Positions 1 through 9,634 of a DNA stretch of 17,500 nt are shown here, piece by piece. Origin of the DNA: Glandiceps talaboti (Eukaryota > Hemichordata > Enteropneusta > Spengelidae); assembly GCF_964340395.1 (NCBI RefSeq), contig NC_135565.1, positions 9,099,242 to 9,116,741 on the forward strand. Reading direction: 5' to 3'. The translations under genes and the position numbers were made by a program. A model generated the notes under the pieces. The model had not been told where the DNA came from. It saw only the letters and a list, made by a program, of their open reading frames with translations, and made no database searches. Numbering within the stretch: position 1 is the first letter of the stretch; each line of letters begins with the position of its first letter.

Positions 1-238
1 CAACCAGACAAAAGCTCACAGACTCACTATCTTAGCATTCGTTACGTCGAGATTTAATTCAATTTCTGCCATACAGGGTGTCGATTTGTCAACATTATTT
101 TGCTGTATTGAAGAAGTTTTGGGACGGTCGGGTCAGGACTGACATAAAAAGATTGCCCTTAATGAAAGGTGTTCAGTTTACATATAGTGCATTTGCTTCC
201 CACAAGGATTGAGCATATATTTAGGGTGATGCACTTAC
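1..238. other. Intron segment downstream of the discoidin-like exon
   Basis: This is the start of the minus-strand intron that follows the donor at 238. I see no exon, repeat or RNA gene in it. Confidence 0.4.
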
Positions 239-576
239 CTGATGTTCGTCCTCAGTGTTGTAACCGTAAATCCAATGAACACCATCAATACTGAATTGAA
301 ACGTACACCAACCATGCATTTCATTTCGAGCTTCGATCATCGTACGTACACATGCCACAGCTACAGTCAATGGAAACGTAAGCAGAATGGTATATAACTT
401 AAATGGTCCTATGAAAGCAAATTGGTTTTGGAACTTAGGTTTCTTTCCATAAGATGTTCGCTGGAGAAGATTCTCGAAATAAAAGGGTGGTAAACCGTCA
501 TTAAAGGTGGCATACACTTGGATTTCTGCTAATACTGAGATGAATGTACTCTCCGATCGATATGTCTGTTGCGAAC
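239..576 (-). CDS. Exon: end of a lectin-like domain plus discoidin (F5/8C)-like domain, partial gene
   Basis: Internal exon of the minus-strand mosaic gene. It follows an acceptor (TTATTATTCACAG at about 589-577) and ends at the donor CAG|GTAAGT (238-233). The frame is open for all 112 codons; it enters in phase 1 and leaves in phase 0. The first ~23 residues end in a strand FISVLAEIQVYA, which resembles the closing EVEVY strand of F-type-lectin/fucolectin domains. The rest fits a divergent discoidin domain: NDGLPP near the start, FPLTVAVA in the middle, then GWCTFQFSIDGVHW, which matches the W-x-x-x-[YF]-S-x-D-G-x-x-W core of F5/8C. The usual QW-[LI]-Q-V-D strand is poorly conserved. The remaining third of the domain must lie beyond position 1. 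Alternative: a second acceptor (CATTGACTGTAG) would give a shorter exon, 239-360, also phase 1. Discoidin domains bind lipids, glycans or collagen outside the cell; the ligand here is unknown. Confidence 0.55.
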
Positions 577-660
577 CTGTGAATAATAAAGCAACGCAAT
601 CGATATAGCACTGTTATATATTATTGTTTTATTTTTATTTATTTTTTTATTATTATTACA

Positions 661-875
661 AGTGGAGGGGTTTAAATAGAACATAATAATGAAAAATATT
701 GGAAGAACTTTAGAGGAATATCACTTATGGTTGGTGTGTATATGTAGGAGGAGAAAAGGTTGACGTTTTACACCCATAACTAATTGTTCAACATTTCCCA
801 TTCAAGCTTCAAGTCGGAACAGTTGGGAGTTTGGTACTTGCCATATATATGAATATAGTATGACAATATTATTTT
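661..875. repeat. Dispersed repeat family 2, copy 1
   Basis: Begins after an (ATT)n-like tract with GGAGGGGTTTAAAT and matches 4003-4175 along its length, for example CATTCAAGCTTCAAG against CATTCAAGCTCAAG and GGAGTTTGGT in both. A short copy of its start is at 3734-3800 (GAAGGGGTTTAAAT, TTTAGAGGAAT). Confidence 0.8.
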
Positions 876-1017
876 ATTTATGACTAAATTGGCACTAGCA
901 CTGCGGCCCAGCGAAGATCTTAATTGTCCAGTATTCCCGAAGCATTTAGGCACCAATATTTGATTGACAGCTACGGTAGCGGTAGCGATGACTCAGATTT
1001 CCACAAATCCCCTTTGG

Positions 1018-1091
1018 ATTTTACAGACATATTGGTGTGCATTTGAAAAAGTTGAACATGAGCTGAGCAAAGTTTAGTTGTCATAAAATAA
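1018..1091. repeat. Dispersed repeat family 3, copy 1
   Basis: Matches 1566-1631: TATTGGTGTGCATTTGAAAA, GTTGAACATGAG, GAGCAAAGTTTAGTTGT and CATAAAA, each with few differences. Confidence 0.75.
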
Positions 1092-1565
1092 TGTTGCAAA
1101 GTTTAGTGAAAAGAATATCGATTTCAAGTTTTTTCTGATATGAGCGCAGTAGTACTGTACTGACTGTAGTGAGTGTCCATGGAACACATATCACTGACCT
1201 GTTGATAGCATTACATGTATTTGCTGACGGGTATTGAACTAAATATACGGAATAACTCGAAACTCTCGATTTTATTTGTCACACAGCTTTCATGAAATTA
1301 AAGACTGATTTTTGAAAGCAAATGCTAGGTCAGTATGTATGTATTACGTGTAATTTACTTACAGAATAACGAAGTTAGAGGTCTGTATTTATGTAGGTGT
1401 ACATGGTAAAATGTGCCGGTTTACAGATTACAACATTATGGTTTTCTTAATGAGTTTTAACAACATAGTCATTGATATCACATCATTTTCCATAAGAGAA
1501 TTTAAAAAATGACAAAATCTAAAACCAAGAGACTTTTGACAAAACCCCTCTTGTCTCTATTTATG

Positions 1566-1631
1566 AATTTTCAGACCGATTGGTGCACATTTGAAAAGTT
1601 GAACGTGAGCAAAGTTCAGTTGTTATAAAAG
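1566..1631. repeat. Dispersed repeat family 3, copy 2
   Basis: Direct-orientation partner of 1018-1091, about 545 bp away: GATTGGTGCACATTTGAAAA, GTTGAACGTGAGC, AAAGTTCAGTTGT and TATAAAA. Confidence 0.75.
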
Positions 1632-2367
1632 AACACAAGCATTGTTTTTCTATGGGAAATCTGACATAGTATTCAGAATTAAATATCAAATTCGCACTCC
1701 TACAATCGCTTGATTCGTGTTACTTGCGATGCAATTTTGAGATTTTAAATTGTTTCAATCTCTTCTAAAATCGTAGGGTTTTGATTTGATTTGATCGCAA
1801 TCGAAAATGCGATGTCATTGTGCTGGCATGCCATAAAGTTGACTTGACCTGTGTCATAACTTCTGCTACTGTAAAACGCTGTAAGAATATTGTTTCATTT
1901 ATTACAAATTGTACTTTCATGAACAGCCGATAACATGTAATAATATATTAATCCGAATGCAAAAACGTATGTGAAATTATGAAATGTACGGCATACATGT
2001 GGAGTGCACGTGATATAGGTCATTCCAGGCATGATAATATTGTTACACTGTGTAACATTGTATCACATTCACAAGGTGTTTACGTGTGCATCTGCACAGC
2101 GCGTGCGTACTTATTACCTTAAAAATGGAAGGTATGGAAGGCTACTCATCCTCAACTATATGCAGCGGCATTGTGTTCATTCATAACGCAACTAATGGTT
2201 TCCTTGAACACAACTTCGTCGTCCGATGATTGCGTAAGCATGAAACACTGTGTAACGGCTCCTGTGTATCTTACTTGATACTGTACTATTTTTAATAGTT
2301 ATACCGCTCTACATGTATATTATTGAGCACTGTTTGCTCCAGTATAGACATATTGTATATGTTGAGT

Positions 2368-2485
<118 letters not shown>

Positions 2486-3059
2486 TTACACTGCCAAGAA
2501 AGGAAAGTTGAATTTTGTTCATAGCAAAAGGTATGTAGAGCTGATGGACTTCGTTAACGTACATGTTTGTAAATTTCAGCGCAACTGAAAAGGACAAGAA
2601 TATGTCAAGATGGGGTTGTATTTCCAAGCTGAGTAATTTGTATTAAATCGTAATTTCACACAGTATATCTTTATTTCTGTGTTATGCTTTCATTATTGCT
2701 AACGGTTGCATGCTTTTACATGTAATATTTAACAAAAAACTAGAGAAGGCCTGTAATTTTCTTCACATTCCTACACACCAGTTTGTTTATGTATGTACAT
2801 GTAGTACACTCCTTGCACGTGACACGTAGTACATAAACTTCAGTTGTAATGAAGTCTGGCCTGGCCCTTCGAAATTTGGGTTCGTAATTAGACCTAGTGA
2901 TCAACACAGATCTTCTGACATACATGTTAAGCTTTTACGACTACTCAGTCTGTGACTTGTTCCATATTTTATTTGGACTTAGAGTAACAAAATATTTGGT
3001 ATTTTAATAGCAAACCCATTTGATTGTAGGTGTATGTCAGATGCATTTTTTTACTAAAA

Positions 3060-3700
3060 CATGGCATTTGTAATGTCAGCGTATTTTATGTTTCCATGGA
3101 AGCCACTCTCCAATATTAGAAAATCTGTCTTAAAATGGATAGCAGTAGTGCATATATGCCAAAAGTAAGGAATTTGTTTGTGAAAAATATTTGTTCTTCG
3201 ATTTTTACATAAATTTTGCCAAATAATGCATAAAATGGTATTCTGGGTTACCATGGCAACAGATGTTCCTAAAATGATAACTATCTTTGAACTCAGCATA
3301 ACAAACTACTCAAGATAGGGTGGTCAATATGCAAATAAACTATGTTATAATTAAATTTATCATGTTACTTTCCAGATATGTAGGTGTTCAACCAACACAA
3401 AATTGTTTACTCTATCCTGTTCTCATGGAAACAGCTGTCCTATTTCAGCCAATTTGTGTTACAACAGATAGACCCATGTCATATATGTCAAAAATAAGGA
3501 ATTTCTTTGATTAATTTTCATTCCTTACCATGTTTTTCACAAATTTTGGAAAAATCATCCATATATTATGGTGATTTTGGTTACCATGGCAACGGATGTT
3601 AATAAAATGATCCCTTTTTGAACTCAGCATAAAAAACTACCCCAAGTAGGGTGGTTAATATTCGAATAAACTCGATTATTACAAATATTATTATTATTAT
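3060..3700. repeat. ~333-bp repeat, two tandem copies
   Basis: Two head-to-tail copies. The shared box GTTACCATGGCAAC is at 3247-3260 and 3580-3593, exactly 333 bp apart. The following text TTTGAACTCAGCATAA, AAACTAC and AGGGTGGT-AATAT is common to both. The second copy ends in an ATT-rich tail at 3683-3734. Confidence 0.85.
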
Positions 3701-3733
3701 AATATTATTTAATTATTATTTTTATTATTATTA

Positions 3734-3800
3734 CACGTGAAGGGGTTTAAATATTATATAATAATAAAGCATTGTGTGCGAGACAGTTTAGAGGAATGGT
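3734..3800. repeat. Dispersed repeat family 2, truncated copy
   Basis: Shares ATTATTATTACA, GGGGTTTAAAT and the TTTAGAGGAAT segment with 650-720, then diverges. Confidence 0.65.
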
Positions 3801-4002
3801 GCCTTTTGGTCCTATTGTCAATAAAATGTATCCGTTTGAGCATATATTTGCTATGCCGGCTCATATTTACTATGCTGACTCATGTTTGAGGGCGCCCTTT
3901 CACAACTTTATCTGTACATACTTAATTTTGCATTCAATTTGTGAGAGTCTAAAATACAATAAAAGTAATTTAAAATTGCATGTCGGGGAAATGAAAAAGT
4001 TA

Positions 4003-4175
4003 AAAGGGGTTTAATATGTAATAATGAAAATGTTCGGGAGGATTTTAGTTGAATATCACTGAAGTTGAAGACTTAATACTCATTTCATTTTGCGACATTT
4101 CTCATTCAAGCTCAAGTTATAGCAGTTTGGAGTTTGGTTACTCTTCTGTATATGAATATAATTATAAGTATTATT
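4003..4175. repeat. Dispersed repeat family 2, copy 2
   Basis: Collinear with 661-875 with small indels: GGGGTTTAA, TAATGAAAATGTT, GAATATCACT, CATTTCTCATTCAAGC, GTTTGGAGTTTGGT and TATATGAATATA. Confidence 0.8.
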
Positions 4176-4267
4176 GTTCGAACCTAAATTGTTTATTTCT
4201 ATATGCCAGTGTAACTGACTGTGACTTCATATGTTTCAGACTAGTTTGACTTTTACCAATATTTCTC

Positions 4268-4620
4268 CAGGGGCGGAACCAGTGGCCATCTCTGATAGGG
4301 GTGTGTCGTCATAGGTCCAATTTTAGACCCACTCTGACCAAATCAATATCCCATTTTAGACCGTTTATTTACAGGGTTTTTTAGCATAAAGTTTAGACAA
4401 AATACATTTTCCTTAGGGGCAACATTTTTGGGCAACTAATGGCAAATACGACAGAGGGCCACATTTTAGACCAAGCAAAATCAAATATAATGCAAAGTTT
4501 TAGACTCTTGAGTTCGAAAAAACCCTGACACTATTTTAGACCAAATGGCTAGAAAACGAACCCAAAAGGGCGACACGTGATAAATGTATACCCAAATAAG
4601 GGAGTTGCCCCCCCCCCCCG
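4268..4620. repeat. Decayed ~36-bp tandem repeat inside a GGGGCGGAACCAG...poly-C unit
   Basis: TTTTAGACC or a one- to two-base variant starts at 4321, 4354, 4391, 4464, 4498 and 4534. The spacings are 33, 37, 73, 34 and 36 bp, and a decayed unit (ATTTTTGGGCA) sits near 4424 in the 73-bp gap. The stretch opens with CAGGGGCGGAACCAG and ends at the poly-C run, so it looks like one dispersed element. Confidence 0.65.
4608..4619. repeat. Poly-C run of 12
   Basis: Homopolymer at the end of the repeat-derived stretch that begins near 4268. Confidence 0.95.
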
Positions 4621-4658
4621 ATATTTGTCTCAACAGCTTGCATCACGACCGAGCAAGG

Positions 4659-5153
4659 TTAACCCTTTTATCACCAATGGCCTCACGGGATTGTTTGTTC
4701 TCCACCAGCCACCTCACTAATATAATGCGAGAGTGAGTGTTATGTAATCAAACTGATATAAAAGTACTTAGAGTTGCTTATTTCTGAAAAATAAAGTATC
4801 ATTTCAATGGAAAATAAATTTTCTATATCATAGTTGCAAATACACACATTCAAATATCACACTCATAACCGAAATATGGATAAAAGTAACAAAATATTAA
4901 TAAAACAAAGATTGGTTGCTTATTTATTGACATATCACTAATAAACAAAATATTTATATTACAAACAAAATTCAAAATACCAACATTTATGTTCCCACAA
5001 AACTTCTGTATATTGACTAAATGGTCAAAATCGGCGAAAATTTGTCAGAAAATGTTATTTTCAGTTGTATTAAATTTGAACGACAATAATTAACGGCTCA
5101 CTAATCCAATTATGACGCAATAGTCGGCCCCGCTTCAGCAATGAAAGGGTAAA
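4659..5153. mobile_element. Possible piggyBac-type MITE
   Basis: Left end TTAA|CCCTTTTATCACC (4659-4675) and right end GCAATGAAAGGG|TAAA (5138-5153). The termini are inverted over CCCTTT[TC]AT, next to TTAA on one side and a decayed TAAA on the other. The 487-bp interior is AT-rich with no coding. Known piggyBac elements insert at TTAA and often start CCCTTT or CCCT; the short imperfect match makes this tentative. Confidence 0.3.
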
Positions 5154-5326
5154 GAATATATATGAAGTCATCGCCCCAATACCTTCAGAAAAATCAGTTT
5201 GTGTAATTATATATCATTATTTGACAGAACAATAAAAATTATCAATCAGTAAATAATGCCCACATGTTTGTAGTATACGAGTCGGAATCGGGACGCCAAC
5301 GTGACGCTTTTTGTCAACATGCTTAC

Positions 5327-5475
5327 CCACAAAAGCAAATATGCACTCGGTACTTTGAACTAACGTTGCGATAATTTGATCCTTCCATATACTGATCCTT
5401 CCATTTAATACGAGTTCACTCAGCCATCTCCTTGTATAAAACATCGTATTCATAGTCAAAATTGAGTGGAAATTT
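5327..5475 (-). CDS. Tentative exon: body of a second F-type-lectin-like domain
   Basis: Candidate minus-strand exon between acceptor TTTTATGTTCATAG (ends 5476) and donor GTGG|GTAAGC (5326-5321). It is 149 nt, open in one frame, entering in phase 2 and leaving in phase 1, which matches the phase-1 entry of exon 576-239. Its protein contains HSILTMNTMFYTRRWLSELV, which resembles the I-x-x-V-x-I-x-N-R...R-L-S-x-x-V segment of F-type lectins. Its last residues, ECIFAFVG, would run directly into GSQQTYRSESTFISVLAEIQ of the next exon and complete the lectin-like strand pattern. Weak points: no exon for the first third of the domain was found upstream, the entry phase differs from the rest of the gene, and the similarity is by eye. 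It could be a chance open stretch. Confidence 0.35.
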
Positions 5476-7109
5476 CTATGAACATAAAACCTCGGTCAAC
5501 CAGATGCACATGTGGTATGTTTGTGCCTCCTGTATGGTACGGACGGACTAGCCTGTCTGTCAGTGTCACATTTTGTTCTTACCATCAAGATGTTGTAAGA
5601 ATTTGACAATAGTCTCTGTCTGATCAACTTCCCTTCCACTAAAGTTTAGACAACATTTAGTTGTACTCACTCATGTAAACATTGTTGATCATGCTTGAGA
5701 CGTCACACTGACCTCATTTCCTTCGACGGCCGTATGACAATAGGTCAAGGGTTAAATTCACCGAGAACACTTTTGCTAGGGATAACATTGCTAGTTTTGT
5801 TTTCCTCCGTAATCGTCAAATATTTTATTTTATTTAACTATAAATTAATTTCTTACTTTACACTTTGGGCTTTTTAGTTTTGTATGATAACGAGCCACCT
5901 TGAAAACTATAATGTGCTTACTTTATTTGATTTTGTTGGGTTCATTACCATCCACGTGGCCACAGAGTAACACAAAACACTATCGTTGTCATTCAAAAAA
6001 CTACCCGGCCGTGTGTGTACTGAAGACTTACTGTACATGTGGCATCGTGTATCGTCTACGACTATTTTTGTCTTGTAAAATAAAAGTTGAACATGCTGAA
6101 GAGAACTATGGCTAGGCATTACTTATTTTTGTTTTATTTATTTTTTGTTTTGACGTATTGACTGTACTGTGTTGTGTCCATATATGAACCTGTGTTTGCC
6201 CTGATGCAGTAATTTTCCAGGTAAACACAACAATGGCAACACTGAATTGTAACATCAGTACAGAGATGCATCTTCTTATGTTGATTTCGACAGTGATACA
6301 TGTTACGTGTCAAAATAAAAGCAATCAACTCTCTGTAGTCTGCTTGATAGCAAGACAGACAATAGGACAACGCATTATTGTTTTAAAACAAATATTATCA
6401 TGAAGCTGACTTGCCTTCTTTATATCAGTTCAAACACAATTTTCGATTTCACTTTGATCATGAGCCACAACCGGGGAACTCCTAAATTGGTCAGGGAACC
6501 CAGTTAAATTTACAATTACATGCTTACTGCTGGCCTTCAAAACGTTCGTTGCATCGGTATAGTTTATTGTTTTGATGACCAAGTATAGTGTGTATATTTT
6601 TTTAGCGTGCTGTGTTTCTTAGTTCATTGTGCACAATTGAAATAGAAACAGGTGAAATGCACATAAAATGGTAATTGTTAATTCGGGTTGGGGTAGAACG
6701 TAGTCAAGGCACTGTACCAACCACAGTCTAACGCACCGTACTCCTACTACCGCAAATGTTAAAGCCTGTGTTAACAGATGTTTAGTTCTCAACTTGTCAT
6801 ATGCTATACTATACTTGCTATACTGTAATGTACAATGAAGGAAACTGAATCTTTAGAACAACAATAACAATGTTACAAAGAGATACAGAACAACAGGTTT
6901 TAGGTCAAATACATGTATCGGCCATGGATATATGTTATGCAATTCCCTAGAAAGTATACATAAATAACTGTTGCCCACATCATCTCAGTTTCGCATTTGC
7001 TTGCAATTTAGACATGTTAAAGTTCTGTGGATTCGGTGTACATTTATCAAAGATAACCAGTGCTTATTATTCATAGAAATATTCCTCAAATTGATGTCAT
7101 AAAAATCTC

Positions 7110-7128
7110 ACCAGCACAATGTGCTGGT
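7110..7128. repeat. Short perfect inverted repeat
   Basis: ACCAGCACA-A-TGTGCTGGT, 9-bp arms around one base. Function unknown. Confidence 0.8.
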
Positions 7129-7859
7129 AACATGCACCGATCAGCAGACACTCCGAAAAAACACTGCATAACATGAAATGTCGAGAAAAAATATTTCCAA
7201 TGCCCCTTGCTATTTTAAGTTATCGATGATTTTAGCAACTTAGTGTAAATTAATGATGATTATTCCTTGTCCTTGGCAAAGTCATGTAAACAATACAGTT
7301 GGTGAGTTTGTTTCAATCATTGTCAATATCACTTGTATGTGATATGTGTACCACATGCACACATAAGACAATGTAACGCACATAACTACATTGTATTCAA
7401 TTCTAGTGAAATCATTTGCCTCGCATGCATACAATGTAACAGTCGCCATTTCTCGCACTCGACACCTTGCAAGCCTCATGATTGAAAATGTCTGGATCAG
7501 TTATCAATATTCCTATAACAATGAATGCTACCGTGATGCCACTTGTCCCCAATGACATGAAAGATATCAGTGTCTATTATCGTCTGGGCCCAGAATTTGG
7601 GCCCAGAAATATGTTCATATGCATGTACACACATCGAGTTGTCACAATACCACAGTGTCAGCTGGAGAGCAGCAGACGATCTTTGAAACTGCCTGATTTT
7701 GAATTTCTATCCATAAGCAAATGATATACAGCATTGAGTCGCCTATGTCAACTTGTACTCAAATGTATGTGTACACATTTGGAGATTTTGTGATAAAAGA
7801 CTGAACCAAGTTGTGTGGATCGAATTTTCAAGGACTGCTGGTACTTTAGGTATTTACAA

Positions 7860-8325
7860 ATTATTCTGGTGATTTTAGATTTTTATAATTGCATAGGTTT
7901 GATAATACAGATAATTTCAAAAATCATGAAACCTTGTTACAACAGATATCACTAACCCATACATTCCAACAGCAATGGTGTTTTTTCCTAAATTTGAAAT
8001 TTTTGAAAGTGTTTTATGTCTATTTTTTCAAAAAATCACATAATATGGTTATTTTGGTTACTATGGCAACCGATGTTCATTAAATGACCACTTTTTTGAA
8101 CTCAGCATGACAAACTACCCTTGGTATTGGAGTCAACGTGCAAATAAAAAGACATTTATCAGATTTATAATGTTATTTGAGAGATGTATGTGTAGATATA
8201 GTCAAAACATAATTTTCACATATACCATATGTTTCCATGGAAACAGCTATCAAATTTTATACAATTTATGTTACACCAGGTAGCACTAACTCATACATGT
8301 CTAACACAAGTACATTTTTGGACTG
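7860..8325. repeat. ~333-bp repeat, about 1.4 copies
   Basis: Same family: GTTACTATGGCAAC at 8057-8070, then TTTTTTGAACTCAGCATGACAAACTACCC. The segment TTACAACAGATATCACTAAC near 7937 recurs as TTACACCAGGTAGCACTAAC at 8271, about 334 bp apart. The second unit stops near 8325, where other DNA begins. Confidence 0.8.
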
Positions 8326-9136
8326 TATTATTATATATAATCCCATGAAATCAATGTTAGTTTTACGTCATAATGCTCCGAGTATGATTCCGTGGACTAA
8401 TACAAATTCGAGCCGGTAGTTCGCGGAATCATACGAGGAGCATTATGACGTAAAACTAAAATTGATTTCATGGAATTATATATTTATCACATAACTAAGT
8501 ATTTCCCCGTATTTTTCTAAAATTTTAAATACTGTATCTTTTCATCGCACTATATTCTTCATCGCGTATTAAACATTGGAGCCCAACGGCTATGCAAATT
8601 ACATAATCGTGTGACCTGTCGCGAGGTCAAGCTTACCATGGTATCGGTCGGGCCGGTCGCTGTTCTGTGGTTTCTCAACCAAAATTATCGGTTATAACCT
8701 TGCGATGTACATGTAATATCGAATTTAGTTTAAAACGTAAGTAGAATTTGTCTGAATACGACTTTTGTGCCGTCATTTTAATCATATTTTCTCGTGTTGT
8801 GTAAGTTCGGAGATCTGATGGATGGAAAATCGTATTAAGTAAGCTTGCCGGCTGCTACATCGATAATCTACGTGATTTTTAAATATAATAAAATGTATCA
8901 AATAAAAATAAAAGGACTTCTACGTATCAAACTTATGCCATCCAAGGATATATGTAACGTAATGTAAGCATTTACGTTTTGAAAGCACGTAATTATTATG
9001 ATAAACTTGATCTTAGTGTGGGATTGACTCGAACAGTACGGAGAAAAAATAGTTCGGTAGAACAGGGGTGATATGCTCTGAAATCATCCCTGTTTGACGT
9101 CACACAGTAGAAGATATGCACGTATTTATGTGATAA
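8326..9136. mobile_element. Probable ~810-bp insertion splitting a ~333-bp repeat
   Basis: The unit that stops near 8325 resumes near 9137 with only a few bases unaccounted for, so the DNA between is best explained as an insertion. It begins with the 63-bp-arm hairpin and ends with a smaller 12-bp-arm hairpin (9061-9072 with 9083-9094). TTATCACATAA (8484-8494) is inverted at 9126-9136. No transposase frame is visible, and exact ends and target duplication are not resolved. Confidence 0.5.
8333..8483. repeat. Long inverted repeat (63-bp arms, 25-bp loop)
   Basis: Left arm 8333-8395 and right arm 8421-8483 are reverse complements with about five mismatches. The cores TTTTACGTCATAATGCTCC and GGAGCATTATGACGTAAAA are exact. 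Confidence 0.93.
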
Positions 9137-9300
9137 TCTTTTTTATTCAATGTTTTATGTCAAATTTTATGGTGATTTTGGTTACAATGGCAACAGATGT
9201 TAATTAAATGACCCCTTTTTTGAACTTAGCATAACAAAGTGCCCCGGGTAGGGTGGTTAATATTCAAATAAACATGATTATAAAAATTATGATTTCTATA
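9137..9300. repeat. ~333-bp repeat, 3' part
   Basis: Resumes at about the point where the copy at 8325 stops: GGTGATTTTGGTTACAATGGCAACAGATG, TTTTTTGAACTTAGCATAACAAAG, GGGTAGGGTGGTTAATATTC (matches given in pieces against 3571-3665). It then runs into the compound microsatellite. Confidence 0.8.
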
Positions 9301-9308
9301 TAATATTT

Positions 9309-9316
9309 TATTATTA

Positions 9317-9354
<38 letters not shown>

Positions 9355-9383
9355 GTTATTGTTGTTGTTGTTGTTGTTGTTGT

Positions 9384-9449
<66 letters not shown>
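9309..9449. repeat. Compound TTA/TTG/ATG microsatellite
   Basis: About 15 TTA units with scattered TTG (9309-9359), then a TTG block (to about 9384), then about 21 ATG units (to 9449), all in one register. It directly follows the end of a copy of the ~333-bp repeat. Confidence 0.95.
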
Positions 9450-9450
<1 letters not shown>

Positions 9451-9594
9451 ATACTAAAATGTGTCGCATGATATGACTAGGAGCAATGGACAATGCTAGG
9501 AAAAGAACACAGCATTTGTAATATTTTTTATTCCATTGGCCCGATGTCCTTTAACTTTTCACTCGGTTATAATTTACCTATTAGAATAGAGTGT

Positions 9595-9634
9595 CTGTTT
9601 GTTTGTTTGTCTGTCAGTCTGTCTAGCTAGCTAC
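9595..9634. repeat. Degenerate GTTT/GTCT and CTAG tetranucleotide tract
   Basis: Tetranucleotide-type run of GTTT, GTCT and TAGC units. Confidence 0.75.

Noticed and set aside
5583-5638. A 56-nt minus-strand stretch with acceptor ACTTTAG and donor GATG|GTAAGA
   Set aside because: Good splice signals and open, but the residues match no domain and the phases do not fit its neighbours.
7488-7724. Plus-strand frame beginning MSGSVINIPITMN
   Set aside because: No recognisable domain, no splice evidence, and a comparable open stretch on the minus strand suggests chance.
9010-9035. GTTCGAGTC on the minus strand, as in a tRNA T-loop
   Set aside because: The flanking bases cannot form the T-stem and no acceptor or anticodon stem is present.
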